Assembly: GCF_007971385.1 (NCBI RefSeq)
Contig: NZ_CP042434.1
Location: forward strand, 3,286,001-3,350,000
Length of the DNA stretch: 64,000 nucleotides
Reading direction: 5' to 3'
Origin: Arachidicoccus ginsenosidivorans
Lineage (GTDB): Bacteria > Bacteroidota > Bacteroidia > Chitinophagales > Chitinophagaceae
In this document: one piece after another, positions 9,477 through 19,276 of the stretch
How the letters are laid out: each line of letters begins with the position of its first letter
Position numbering within the stretch: position 1 is the stretch's first letter
The notes under the pieces: generated by a model
What the model was told of the DNA's origin: nothing
What the model saw: the letters and a program-made list of their open reading frames with translations, nothing else
Databases searched by the model: none
Made by a program: the position numbers and the translations under genes

Positions 9477-9574
9477 ATTACCCGCCAAAACTGGGTTTTA
9501 TTAGGTACTTTTGGCGAGCAATAAAAATATTACTCGCCAAAACTGATTTTTTTTAGCCACTTTTGGCGAGCAAT
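9477..9574. repeat. Right palindromic array flanking the ATPase gene
   Basis: Two hairpin units 30 bases past the ATPase stop. Unit D pairs 9477-9490 (ATTACCCGCCAAAA) with 9509-9522, with one C/T difference in the left arm. After AAAAAT, unit E pairs 9529-9542 (ATTACTCGCCAAAA) with 9561-9574. Unit E is nearly identical, loop included, to left unit B, and D resembles left unit A. The array may also terminate ATPase transcription. Confidence 0.9.
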
Positions 9575-10067
9575 AGTTGTTGTTGAAGGGTTTTGATTGA
9601 GTTTTTTTTCTGTTCAATTTTCTGTTGAAATTGCCCTGATTTTTCTGAATATTAATTTTTCCATTGCTACTTTTCCACTTGAATATTGCTGTAAAAGGGC
9701 GGCAACCCAAATGACTCCTACTAGTTTAATCCTATTTTGGTTGCGCAAGCTTAAGTAAGTGTAGGGTCAACTTTCCTTTCTAATTGGTATCAGCCGGGCA
9801 GATTTCCCTGGGTAATCCCACAATTACTGTCAAATTTGAACGATTATTTGATGAGCATTGCACCAAAATGGCCTTTTTATGGGCAAATTAAGATATGCTT
9901 TTCCTCAATCAATTGATTATTAATTGGTTTTACGCAAACGAATGTGTAGTATTTTGCTAATATCTGTTATTTTATCCTGCGTCTTTTTTATTTTTACCCA
10001 AGAGCGGCTTTGCATGTGTTTTTAAGACATGCTTTTATTATGTAATTCAAACATCATATTAACAGCG
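9575..10067. other. Intergenic region upstream of the GH31 gene
   Basis: AT-rich, without a convincing reading frame. The first 120 bases are T-rich on the plus strand, so a 69-codon minus-strand frame there is probably chance. No recognised promoter matches the full Bacteroidota consensus. Confidence 0.4.
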
Positions 10068-13000
10068 ATGAATAGGCGAACCCAGAATTTTATTTTATCC
10101 AGTACACTTTTTTTATGTTTGGCAGGCGGCAGTCTGAATGCCAAGGCGACTGTCAACCCTTCTGCCATGTATACAGCAGTGGCAGACAGCGTGTCTAACC
10201 AAATAGCAGGTGCCCAACAGATCAATCCCACCACCGTACAACTTATTTTTACAGACAATCACCGGTTAACCGTTGATTTTTATGGGAAAAATATATTTCG
10301 GGTCTTTGAAGATATTAAAGGCGGTATTATTCGTGACCCTGAGGCAAAGCCTCAGGCGCAGATATTGGTGGACAATCCCAGGATGAACCCAGGAAAACTG
10401 ACGATAGAAGATAAAAATGGGATGGTGACTATTAGTACACAGGAAGTGTCCCTGTCCTTTAATAAAAATAATACAGTTTTTACCGTAACCAATAAGGTCA
10501 CTGGCAAGGTAGTCATTACATCACTGGCACCCATCGACTTCGGGGGTAATGAAGTAAGTCTCTCTCTTAAAGAAAACTCGGATGAGTATTATTATGGTGG
10601 TGGCGTACAAAATGGCCGCTTTTCTCATAAAGGCCACCGGATTGCCATAGAAAACCAAAACAGTTGGACAGATGGCGGAGTCGCCTCCCCAACGCCTTTT
10701 TATTGGTCTACTGGAGGCTATGGTGTGATGTTCTATACCTTTAAGAAAGGCAGTTATGATTTTGGTGCAAAAAAACAAGGAGTCGTTACATTGACCCATG
10801 AAAGTGACTATTTTGATGCCTTTTTTATGGTAGATGATGGTGCCACTAAATTATTACAGGACTTTTATCAGTTAACCGGTCATCCTGTTTTACTGCCTAA
10901 ATTTGCGTTTTATGAGGGCCATTTAAATGCCTATAATCGGGACTTTTGGAAAGAAGACCCCAAAGGAATATTATTTGAAGATGGTAAACGCTATAAGGAG
11001 AGCCAAAAAGATAATGGTGGGATAAAAGAATCGCTGAATGGAGAAAAAGGGAATTATCAGTTCTCGGCAAGAGCCGTTATCGACAGATATGCCAGTCATG
11101 ATATGCCACTGGGTTGGCTACTGCCTAACGATGGCTATGGTGCTGGATACGGTCAGACCAGCACCTTGGACAGTAATATCGCTAATTTGAAGTCCTTGGG
11201 GGATTATGCCCGCAGTAAAGGGGTACAAATTGGACTTTGGACACAATCTGATTTACATCCCAAAGCCGGCGTCAGTGCACTTTTGCAAAGAGATATCGTA
11301 AAAGAAGTCCGTGATGCTGGTGTTCGCGTACTTAAAACAGACGTTGCCTGGGTGGGAGCCGGTTATTCATTTGGATTGCACGGTGTGTCAGATGTGGGAC
11401 ATATTGTCCCCTATTACGGTCATGCGGCCCGCCCTTTTATTATTTCTCTGGATGGTTGGGCCGGCACCCAACGTTATGCCGGTGTCTGGTCAGGAGACCA
11501 GACGGGAGGTAAATGGGAGTATATTCGTTTTCATATCCCGACTTTTATTGGATCGGGTCTCTCCGGTCAGCCTAATATAACCTCTGACATGGATGGTATT
11601 TTCGGAGGCAAAAATCCGGTTATAAATGCCAGAGGCTTTGAATGGAAGACATTCACTCCCATGCAACTCAATATGGATGGTTGGGGCGCCAATGAAAAAT
11701 ATCCGGAAGCCATGGGCGAGCCCACTACTTCCATTAACCGAACTTACTTAAAACTAAAATCGGAACTGATTCCATATACCTATACCATTGCCCACAACGC
11801 ACTTACAGGGCTTCCCATTGTAAGGGCTATGTTCTTAGAATATCCCAATAATTATACCCATGGCAAGGCCACTGAGTATCAATTTATGTATGGCCCCTAC
11901 TTTTTAGTCGCACCGATTTATCAGTCCACCCAGATGGATGAGGCAGGAAATGATATCCGAAATAATATTTATTTACCAGCAGGTGAGTGGGTAGATTATT
12001 TTACTGGTCAGCAATACAGCGGTAATGTTGTATTAAATAGTTTTGATGCCCCAATCTGGAAATTGCCCGTATTTGTCAAAAGAGGCGCCATCATACCCAT
12101 GGCCAATCCAAATAACAATGTACAGCAGATCGATAAAAGTCAGCGGATTTATGAGCTATACCCTTATGGAAATACCTCATTTGAAGCGTATAATGATGAT
12201 GGTACCACCCAGGCCTATAAAAATAATGAAGGGGCTACTACCTTAATCGAATCCAGTCAAAGCGGTGATCATGCAGTGATTACAGTTCATGCTACTAAAG
12301 GTGACTATAAAGGCTTCGTGAAAACAAAAGCGACTACTTTTAAGGTGAATGTGACTGCTAGGCCTAAAATGGTCGCTGTAAAACAAGGTGGATCAAAACT
12401 CAAGCTAGCGGAAGTAAATTCTCTGCAGGCCTTTAATAATGGGAAAAATGTTTATTATTATAATGCAGCCCCTGATCTCAATGAGTTTTCCACAAAAGGC
12501 AGCGATTTTGCCAAGGTGAAGATGATTAAAAATCCACAAATATGGGTAAAAGTGGACGGTACAGATATTACGAAAAATGAGGTGCAGTTAGATATAAAAG
12601 GATATGCATTTGATCCGGCAGATCTGACCAAGGTAAATACAGGCAGTTTAACCGCGCCAGCTGGTCTTGCTGTATTGGATAGTAATAAAACGGCCTATAG
12701 CCTAAACCTAACCTGGCAAGAGGTGCCTAACGCAGATTATTATGAGATTGAATATAACCAGATGCGTTATACCCACATTAAAGGGCCACATTTCTTATTT
12801 GATCAGTTAAGTCCTGAAACGACTTATAACTTCAAGCTTAGAGCCGTAAACAAACAGGGCGCTTCTGATTGGGTTGCACTTGGCGAAAAGACCGGTAAAA
12901 ATCCGCTGGAATTTGCCATAGGTCATATTGCTGCAACATGTACGGCTGCTTCACAAGGTGGCATGCGAATCCAGAAAATGTTTGATTTTGATGAAAGTGA

Positions 13001-13958
13001 CGATTGGCATACTGATTATGATGCCAAGGCTGTTCCATTTGATATCGTAATGGATCTGCAAAGTATAAATGTATTGGATAAATTCCAGTATCTGCCTCGC
13101 TTATCCGGTAGAAATGGAATCATCACAAAAGGTAAAGTATATTATAGTCTGGACAAGCATAACTGGACTGAGGCGGGAGATATTAACTGGAAAATGGATA
13201 ATCAGACCAAGGCGTTTTCTTTCCAAAATCATCCTTCAGCCCGTTATGTCAAGATTGCTGTTTTAGCAGCAGCTGGTGACTTTGGATCTGGCCGTGAGTT
13301 ATATATCTTTAAAGTACCGGGTTCAGAAAGTTACCTGCCCGGAGATATCAACAATGATCATAAGATAGACGGAAACGATTTAACCTCTTATATGAACTAT
13401 ACAGGGCTCAGACAAGGTGATGGTGATTTTGAAGGGTATATCAGTAAAGGGGATATCAATAAAAACGGCCTGATCGATGCTTATGATATTTCTGTGGTGG
13501 CTACAAAGTTAGACGGAGGCGTAAAGCGCAGCAGAAAACCCGCCTTGCTTGAAGGGACGCTGGAAATTACTGCTAACAAACAAAATTTCAAGAAGGGAGA
13601 AACCGTTGAGATGCTGGTAAAAGGCAAAGACCTTAAAAATGTAAATGCGCTAAGTTTTGCTATCCCTTATAATGCAGAGGACTTTGATTATGAAAGTGTC
13701 CAGTCGCTGCATACGGGAAAGATGGAAAACCTGACCAATGACCGCTTACATACAGATGGCAATAAAGTACTCTATCCTACCTTTGTAAATATCGGTCAGC
13801 AAGCAACATTAAATGGTAGTGAAGACCTCTTTTTGATCAAGTTAAAAGCTAAGCGCAGCGTGAAGCTTGATCTGCAATGCACCAATATCACACTGGTGGA
13901 TCAAGACTTAAACTTTACGCAACAACCTGGTCATTATAAAATCCAGCTGGGTCAATAA
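10068..13958 (+). CDS. Secreted GH31 alpha-glucosidase/xylosidase with Fn3, F5/8-C, dockerin-like and cohesin-like modules
   Basis: A 1296-residue exported glycosidase. ATG 10068 is chosen because it starts a signal peptide (MNRRTQNFILSSTLFLCLAG). In order: GH31 N-terminal beta-sandwich; catalytic barrel with probable nucleophile Asp in VLKTDVAWVG and acid/base region WSGDQTGGKWEYIRFH; DUF5110-like domain (YELYPYGNTSFEAYNDDG); Fn3 domain (about 865-960); F5/8 type C carbohydrate-binding domain (about 975-1085). Next come two dockerin-like calcium loops (GDINNDHKIDGNDLTSY and GDINKNGLIDAYDIS, about 1090-1150), then a cohesin-like beta-sandwich (about 1165-1296). Neighbouring sugar genes fit glycan breakdown. 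The exact substrate is not readable. Confidence 0.88.
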   Translation: MNRRTQNFILSSTLFLCLAGGSLNAKATVNPSAMYTAVADSVSNQIAGAQQINPTTVQLIFTDNHRLTVDFYGKNIFRVFEDIKGGIIRDPEAKPQAQILVDNPRMNPGKLTIEDKNGMVTISTQEVSLSFNKNNTVFTVTNKVTGKVVITSLAPIDFGGNEVSLSLKENSDEYYYGGGVQNGRFSHKGHRIAIENQNSWTDGGVASPTPFYWSTGGYGVMFYTFKKGSYDFGAKKQGVVTLTHESDYFDAFFMVDDGATKLLQDFYQLTGHPVLLPKFAFYEGHLNAYNRDFWKEDPKGILFEDGKRYKESQKDNGGIKESLNGEKGNYQFSARAVIDRYASHDMPLGWLLPNDGYGAGYGQTSTLDSNIANLKSLGDYARSKGVQIGLWTQSDLHPKAGVSALLQRDIVKEVRDAGVRVLKTDVAWVGAGYSFGLHGVSDVGHIVPYYGHAARPFIISLDGWAGTQRYAGVWSGDQTGGKWEYIRFHIPTFIGSGLSGQPNITSDMDGIFGGKNPVINARGFEWKTFTPMQLNMDGWGANEKYPEAMGEPTTSINRTYLKLKSELIPYTYTIAHNALTGLPIVRAMFLEYPNNYTHGKATEYQFMYGPYFLVAPIYQSTQMDEAGNDIRNNIYLPAGEWVDYFTGQQYSGNVVLNSFDAPIWKLPVFVKRGAIIPMANPNNNVQQIDKSQRIYELYPYGNTSFEAYNDDGTTQAYKNNEGATTLIESSQSGDHAVITVHATKGDYKGFVKTKATTFKVNVTARPKMVAVKQGGSKLKLAEVNSLQAFNNGKNVYYYNAAPDLNEFSTKGSDFAKVKMIKNPQIWVKVDGTDITKNEVQLDIKGYAFDPADLTKVNTGSLTAPAGLAVLDSNKTAYSLNLTWQEVPNADYYEIEYNQMRYTHIKGPHFLFDQLSPETTYNFKLRAVNKQGASDWVALGEKTGKNPLEFAIGHIAATCTAASQGGMRIQKMFDFDESDDWHTDYDAKAVPFDIVMDLQSINVLDKFQYLPRLSGRNGIITKGKVYYSLDKHNWTEAGDINWKMDNQTKAFSFQNHPSARYVKIAVLAAAGDFGSGRELYIFKVPGSESYLPGDINNDHKIDGNDLTSYMNYTGLRQGDGDFEGYISKGDINKNGLIDAYDISVVATKLDGGVKRSRKPALLEGTLEITANKQNFKKGETVEMLVKGKDLKNVNALSFAIPYNAEDFDYESVQSLHTGKMENLTNDRLHTDGNKVLYPTFVNIGQQATLNGSEDLFLIKLKAKRSVKLDLQCTNITLVDQDLNFTQQPGHYKIQLGQ

Positions 13959-14023
13959 AAATAAAGAAAAGTCATTTTTGATTGAGTTGATTTTATAATT
14001 GAGTGTTTTGCAATAATGGATGA

Positions 14024-14065
14024 TGAGCCTGCAAGTAAGTGTTATACTTGTGGGCTCATTTTTTT
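14024..14065 (+). terminator. Intrinsic terminator after the GH31 gene
   Basis: Arms TGAGCC-TG-CAAGTA and TACTTG-TG-GGCTCA form a stem with a 2x2 internal mismatch and a 7-base loop, followed by seven Ts. It lies 65 bases past the GH31 stop. Confidence 0.8.
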
Positions 14066-14295
14066 GGTAAATAAGATGGAAGCTTAAAGATTTTACGGTG
14101 TGTGGATTATAAGATATAGTGTTAAAGCTTTTAATTGCATCCGAGGCTCAAGTAGTTTACTGCAGATATCGATTACCTTATTTTTATAGAGTCGGCTATA
14201 AATGCCACGATCAATTACCAGATTGCCACATTGAGCCTGATTTATTATGCTTATATAAAGGATTAGGGTTCCTTTGTATTACAAATAAGCAGAAA

Positions 14296-15290
14296 ATGGC
14301 AGGGTATATTAAAAAGCAAAAAAAGATCTGGACAACGTTATTGATCTTGTTAATGGGTTTTGGGTTGTTACAATTTACAACAAGCCAGAACACGCATCCT
14401 CCTTCAGATGAGCCATTACAGGCTCCGACGGAAGTAATGAACATTTTGCGCAGGTCTTGTTATGATTGTCATTCAAATCAAACAAAACTGGTTTGGTATG
14501 ATCGGTTAGCGCCTGCCTCCTGGTTGGTCAGTAAAGATGTGAAAAAAGGCAGAAAAGTTTTAAATTTTTCTGAGTGGGGTAAACTATCCGATAAACAAAA
14601 ATCGGGTGCTCTATTCAATATTGTTAACTTTATCATGCTTGGATCAATGCCATTGCCAAATTATTTGCGTTTGCATCCTAAGGCGAAAGTATCGATGGCA
14701 GAACTTAATATATTAAAGCAATATGCTGTATGTGAAACGGCGAGAATCCAAGAAACCAGTGGACAAAAAAATCTACAGGCAGCGGGATCAACCACTATTA
14801 ATGGACAATTAAATGAAGCGCTTTTGCAAGCTGCGACAGGGGGAGACGAGTTGCCAAAAACTGTCCTGCCCGCTGTCAATGGTATAGAATATCCCGCGGG
14901 TATGGCAATTGGCGATTAATCAGCACAACAGATCGCTTTGATAATAATACCATCCGGGCCATATTTGGTAATGATGTGGCCGTTAAAGCCATACAGGATA
15001 ATAATATTCAACCGTGGCCGGATGGCGCCATTCTGGCCAAAGTATTATGGAAAAGAGTGGAAGGTCAAAATGACCTGATTGTTGCGGGAGACTTTATACA
15101 TGCTGAATTTATGATCAAAAATAAGGTTAAGTATGCCACCACTGATGGATGGGGGTGGGCAAGATGGGTGGGTAAGGAGCTCAAACCTTTCGGTAAAACG
15201 CCCGCATTTACAGCAACCTGCACCAACTGTCACAGCCCGGTTAAGGCTCTTGATTATGTTTATACAATGCCCTTAAAATTGAAAAAATAA
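14296..15290 (+). CDS. Haem-binding domain / cytochrome P460-like protein (frameshifted)
   Basis: About 331 residues once repaired. ATG 14296 gives an N-terminal membrane/signal segment (WTTLLILLMGFGLLQF). A haem-binding domain follows with CYDCHSNQTK (CxxCH) and WLVSKDVKKGRKVLNFSEW. The C-terminal part resembles cytochrome P460, with WPDGAILAKVLWKR and a second CxxCH in CTNCHSPVKA. The frame breaks after YPAGMAIGD; one extra G in the GGG run at 14898-14900 restores YPAGYGNWRLISTTDRFDNN. It starts a tight four-gene run with the next three genes. A periplasmic c-type haem redox or sensor role is inferred. Confidence 0.75.
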
Positions 15291-15295
15291 CCATC

Positions 15296-15814
15296 ATGAA
15301 GCACTATAAATTAACGGTGTTATTCAGTATTTTACTATCCTTTCTAGTTGGATGTAATTCAAATAGCGCTATAGAAGGTCAATTATTTAATGCAACTGCT
15401 AGTAGGGACGCTGAAATCGGGTCTACTACAATAGGTGCCGTTTTAAACTGGCATATGGTGACCTTGCTTAAGGATAATAAAACGAAACAGATTTTAGTGT
15501 TATATGCGAATGATCAGGCCTTTAAGGCGGTAAAGCAAGGAGTAGTCCATTATGAGGCGGGTGCGATCCTTGCTTTGGTGCATTGGTTAGGAAAGCCTGA
15601 TATTCACTGGTTTGGAGCCGATATTCCTGGAGAAATTACTTCAATTGATCAAGTCAGTTTTGCTACAGATGGTAAAAACAGTCCTAAGCCCAACCTCACT
15701 ACTTTTATAAAGAGGAAAAGAGGTTTTGAAAAGGTCTTGACCTCAGATACACTTTTGGTCCACAAAACCACTAATTTTATACTGAGTTTAAGAAGACCTT
15801 ACCTTCCAGACTAA
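15296..15814 (+). CDS. Haem-less P460-like lipoprotein
   Basis: A 172-residue predicted lipoprotein with lipobox LVGC in MKHYKLTVLFSILLSFLVGC. The mature part parallels the P460 portion of its neighbour: a tryptophan-led strand (LNWHMVTLLKDNKTKQILVL), YANDQAFKAVKQG matching FGNDVAVKAIQDN, and GAILALVHWLGKPDIHWFGA. It lacks a CxxCH, so it would not bind c-type haem. It lies 6 bases after the haem protein and 10 before a sensor kinase, suggesting it works with them, perhaps as a ligand-binding partner. The homology is judged by eye. Confidence 0.55.
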   Translation: MKHYKLTVLFSILLSFLVGCNSNSAIEGQLFNATASRDAEIGSTTIGAVLNWHMVTLLKDNKTKQILVLYANDQAFKAVKQGVVHYEAGAILALVHWLGKPDIHWFGADIPGEITSIDQVSFATDGKNSPKPNLTTFIKRKRGFEKVLTSDTLLVHKTTNFILSLRRPYLPD

Positions 15815-15823
15815 ATTTATAAC

Positions 15824-16855
15824 ATGCAGCGCAAAGAATATAAACGATTATTGAAGAAAGCGGATTTAGTGATTGTAATTAGTTCAATTTGCATTGGCAT
15901 TTTATCCTCTATTCCTAAGCTTTTCCGGTTACATATGTTGTTGGGGGAATTGGTCATAGATATTTCTATTTTTACCGGATTTACCCTGTACGTCTGGTAT
16001 TTTAACCTTAAAACGCTTCCGACGCCAAGTGACGACCATTACCAAATTAGTGGGATTTATAAAAAGTTTGTGCAAACCATACTTTTTGGATCCGTCGTAA
16101 TGGCGTTATTTGTTACGATCCACCAATTACTGTTACCTAAATATCCACTGGCATCTATGATGGGGATGTATGAATTCAGAGGGCTTATTATAAATATCAC
16201 CATTGGCTTGTTTCTTTATTATTTCTACCAAAGCCATGTAACCGGCATGATATCTGCAAAATTGGAAACTATAAAAATGGATCACTTAAATGCTCGTTTT
16301 GAATTACTAAAGCAGCAGGTTAATCCTCACTTTCTATTCAATAGCCTCAGTACCTTAAAGTCGATGGTCGATGCAGGTGAAAAGCAGGCTTCAGAATTTA
16401 TTGATCAGTTGTCCTGCTTTTATCGGTATTCTCTGGAAGATACACACCCCAATCTTACAAGATTGAGACAAGAATTAGAATTGTTGAACAGCTATATTTA
16501 TTTGTTAAAAACGAGGTATGGACAAGGTTTGAATGTCCAATTAATGATTGCTGATACATATCACGAAACGATTATACCGCCCTTTACCTTGCAATTGCTG
16601 GTTGAAAATGCCGTCAAGCACAATACAATTGTGGTGAATAATCCTTTAATTGTAAAAATTTATATTGAGGAGGATTATTTGATCGTTCAAAACCCGGTTA
16701 TGCCTAGACGATCCGTGGAGGCTTCCGCCCATATTGGCCTAAATAATATCCGGGAAAGATATCAGAACTTATTTAAAGCCTCCATTGAGGTGGAGAGCTC
16801 GCCATCATACTTTACCATAAAATTGCCTATTATCCATGAATATAATAATCATTGA
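15824..16855 (+). CDS. LytS-type membrane sensor histidine kinase
   Basis: A 343-residue kinase with four predicted membrane helices in residues 15-145, then a His_kinase (LytS/YehU-type) domain. The phospho-acceptor region is QQVNPHFLFNSLSTLKSMV. The ATPase part has PPFTLQLLVENAVKHN (N box) and a short degenerate GLNNIRERYQNLF G box, as usual in this group. Its last 20 bases overlap the start of the LytTR regulator, so the two are translationally coupled. The preceding haem/P460-like exported proteins are candidate signal inputs. Confidence 0.88.
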   Translation: MQRKEYKRLLKKADLVIVISSICIGILSSIPKLFRLHMLLGELVIDISIFTGFTLYVWYFNLKTLPTPSDDHYQISGIYKKFVQTILFGSVVMALFVTIHQLLLPKYPLASMMGMYEFRGLIINITIGLFLYYFYQSHVTGMISAKLETIKMDHLNARFELLKQQVNPHFLFNSLSTLKSMVDAGEKQASEFIDQLSCFYRYSLEDTHPNLTRLRQELELLNSYIYLLKTRYGQGLNVQLMIADTYHETIIPPFTLQLLVENAVKHNTIVVNNPLIVKIYIEEDYLIVQNPVMPRRSVEASAHIGLNNIRERYQNLFKASIEVESSPSYFTIKLPIIHEYNNH

Positions 16856-17594
16856 AGATGAATTAAGGACAGCTAGGGCCTTGGCCTCTATTTTATTAGA
16901 AATTGATCCCGATATTAAAATTCTGGGAATTTTATCTTCCGTGCGCGAGGCGATTGATTATTTCAATAAAGACACTGAGGTAGATTTGATATTTATGGAT
17001 ATATTGTTATCAGACGGCCATTGTTTTGATATCTTTGAAGAGATTGATATAACGCACCCAATTATATTTTGTACTGCTTATAATGATTATATGACTGAAG
17101 CATTTAAGGTGAATGGTATTGATTATATACTCAAGCCGATTAATAAGGCATCACTGACCCAGGCGCTGGGTAAATGGGGGAAATTGAAAAGCCATTTCGT
17201 AGGTGAGACAGCTAACAGAGGAAGCACCGACAAAAAAGTAATTGCGAGCCGAAATAATGGAATGCTGGTCTTCGATAAAAACTGTTACCAGATGTTGCCT
17301 TTTAAACAAATAGCCTATTTTTATTTAGTTGGCGGCCTACCTGCAATAAAAACAATGGACGGTCAAACCATCTTTTCAGACCAGTCCCTTACTGCACTTA
17401 TGTCTGTAATTCCTAATGAATTATTTTATAAAATCAATCGCCAATATATCATACAAAAAGAGGTTATTTTTCAAATTGTCCCTTCTTATTTACGCAATCT
17501 GGAAGTCAGATTGAAGGTGCCGGTGAAAGAAAGACTGATGGTCAATAAAAATAAAAAGACAGAATTTCTGAATTGGTTTAAGGGGCTTAATTGA
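16836..17594 (+). CDS. LytTR-family response regulator
   Basis: A 252-residue regulator. The receiver domain has acidic pocket IIEDE, phospho-Asp in LIFMDILLSDG, and IIFCTAYNDYMTEAF with conserved Lys in ILKPINKA. The C-terminal LytTR DNA-binding domain (about 145-250) includes FKQIAYFYLVGGLPAIKTMDG and INRQYIIQKEVIF. It is the partner of the overlapping LytS-type kinase. Targets are not visible; the upstream haem/P460-like operon or the downstream esterase are possible. Confidence 0.88.
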   Translation: MNIIIIEDELRTARALASILLEIDPDIKILGILSSVREAIDYFNKDTEVDLIFMDILLSDGHCFDIFEEIDITHPIIFCTAYNDYMTEAFKVNGIDYILKPINKASLTQALGKWGKLKSHFVGETANRGSTDKKVIASRNNGMLVFDKNCYQMLPFKQIAYFYLVGGLPAIKTMDGQTIFSDQSLTALMSVIPNELFYKINRQYIIQKEVIFQIVPSYLRNLEVRLKVPVKERLMVNKNKKTEFLNWFKGLN

Positions 17595-18265
17595 ATTTTA
17601 TAAAGCTGAGGATTGTTTTATTAAATGCAGCGCTCTCTTTAGCTTTTTTGTGGTATTTAGGGCTAAAATTGTATTGTAGCTAGGTGAAGATTATCCAATA
17701 GAATTAATTGTACGGAGACTACTTTTAATTTTATGCGGCAATTATAAGATTGAAACGGCTACTACTTTAAGTAAAATTGATATTGCCTTAATGTAGTAAA
17801 CCGGCAAACCGGACTGCTAAATTATGATGTAAAAATTTATAAATTCTATTTTGCCAATAGAAGTAAAACAGCGGATAATTTCTTTTTGGGGCCGTCCAGT
17901 AGCGGCTTATTGAAAAGACGCAAAGAAAACCAAATTTGGTAAGATTGGCTATTGCCTTTTATCCAGATATTCAATCCATTTATACGGTTTTCGGGGTGGG
18001 TATTTGTTATTGCCCATTTATGATGATCACAAAAAAGGATCATGCACAATTTAAAATCAGCATAGTTGGCAAAAAAGGATAATAGCAGCATTTTTTGAAG
18101 TGGCTCTTAAGCAATGGGAACTACACAAAAACTCAGCCTCGATTGTCGCTGCATGGTGTGATTTTCTTCAATAAGCTTTAGATACGCTATTCAAAATGAT
18201 TGTCAGATACTGTTTGAAGGGCAAATTGTATCTTTGGATTAACGATCACTTATAATTTAAGATCC
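17595..18265. other. Intergenic region, possible remnant sequence
   Basis: 671 bases without a convincing gene. From about 17850 to 18110 short protein-like stretches occur in shifting plus-strand frames, broken by stops, so a decayed gene is possible. I could not assign it to a family. No strong terminator follows the response regulator. Confidence 0.35.
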
Positions 18266-19165
18266 ATGAAAAATCGCTTTTTATTATTATGCAGTTTTTT
18301 AGCAGTGACTAGCCTTGCCTATTCACAAAGTACCATGAATCTTTACACTGGGACTGTACCTGGCAGCAAGCCTGCGCAAAACCTGGAGTATGTAGAAAAT
18401 CAGCAGGTTCACCATAAGGTCAGTGAACCCCAACTGATCATATATACGCCCGCTGCGGGTAAAGCAAATGGAACCGCTGTTATTATCTGCCCCGGAGGCG
18501 GTTATGAAGGCCTTTGGATGGTGCATGAAGGCTCGTCGGTCGCTGAAAAATTAAATTCGATTGGCATAACAGCCTTTGTGCTCAAATACCGCATGCCTGA
18601 TGATAGAACAATGTTGGATAAGCGTTTTGGCCCACTGCAGGATGCTCAAAGAGCGATTCAGCTCGTTCGAGAAAATGCTGTAAAATTTAAGGTAGATCCG
18701 GCAAAAATTGGTGTGATTGGTTTTTCTGCCGGGGGCCACCTGGCCTCTTCGCTGGGCACCCATTTTGATACTGCCATTATCGCCAATCCAAGTCATAGTT
18801 CATTACGCCCAGATTTTATGATTCTGGTCTATCCGGTGATCAGTATGCAGGACAGCGTAACCCATATGGGGTCTCGTAATGCATTATTAGGCAAACACCC
18901 TTCGCAAAAGATGAAAGATTATTTTTCCAGTGATATGCAGGTGTCAAAGTATACACCACCCACCTTGCTTTTACAGGCGACCGATGACGGCTTGGTACCG
19001 GTTCAAAATAGCTTGCTTTTTTATCAGGCGCTTCTAAAACACCATGTGTCCGCTGCCATGCATTTATTTGACAAGGGAGGGCATGGTTTTCCCGAAGAAC
19101 CGGCAAACAGTCACTGGTTCGATTATGCAGCAGATTGGCTTCGGTTCAAGGGGTGGATCAAATAA
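18266..19165 (+). CDS. Secreted alpha/beta-hydrolase (acetyl-xylan-esterase/BD-FAE-like)
   Basis: A 299-residue exported esterase with an N-terminal signal peptide (FLLLCSFLAVTSLAYSQ). The oxyanion-hole segment is IICPGGGYEGLW. The nucleophile Ser is in GVIGFSAGGHLASS, the acid in LLQATDDGLVP, and the catalytic His in DKGGHGFPEEP. This layout matches esterases that remove acetyl or feruloyl groups from hemicellulose. It is a single-gene unit ending in a strong terminator; nearby glycosidases fit polysaccharide processing. The substrate is inferred only. Confidence 0.85.
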   Translation: MKNRFLLLCSFLAVTSLAYSQSTMNLYTGTVPGSKPAQNLEYVENQQVHHKVSEPQLIIYTPAAGKANGTAVIICPGGGYEGLWMVHEGSSVAEKLNSIGITAFVLKYRMPDDRTMLDKRFGPLQDAQRAIQLVRENAVKFKVDPAKIGVIGFSAGGHLASSLGTHFDTAIIANPSHSSLRPDFMILVYPVISMQDSVTHMGSRNALLGKHPSQKMKDYFSSDMQVSKYTPPTLLLQATDDGLVPVQNSLLFYQALLKHHVSAAMHLFDKGGHGFPEEPANSHWFDYAADWLRFKGWIK

Positions 19166-19226
19166 CACTTTTCTAAACAGCTTTCCAGCTGATAGCAAGA
19201 GCGGGTGTGACATTCTAAGTAATTAA

Positions 19227-19276
19227 ACAAACAGGCCTATTTTTTAGCATAATTTCTAAAAAATAGGCCTGTTTGT
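19227..19276 (+). terminator. Strong hairpin after the esterase
   Basis: A perfect 21-bp stem with an 8-base loop; the arm begins ACAAACAGGCCTA and contains a T6 run, which supplies the U-rich portion of the stem itself. It ends 111 bases after the esterase stop and upstream of the PIG-L gene. Confidence 0.75.

Noticed and set aside
17846-18091. 81-codon minus-strand frame between the response regulator and the esterase
   Set aside because: No features; both strands show only broken stretches, so it was kept as an intergenic region with a possible remnant.
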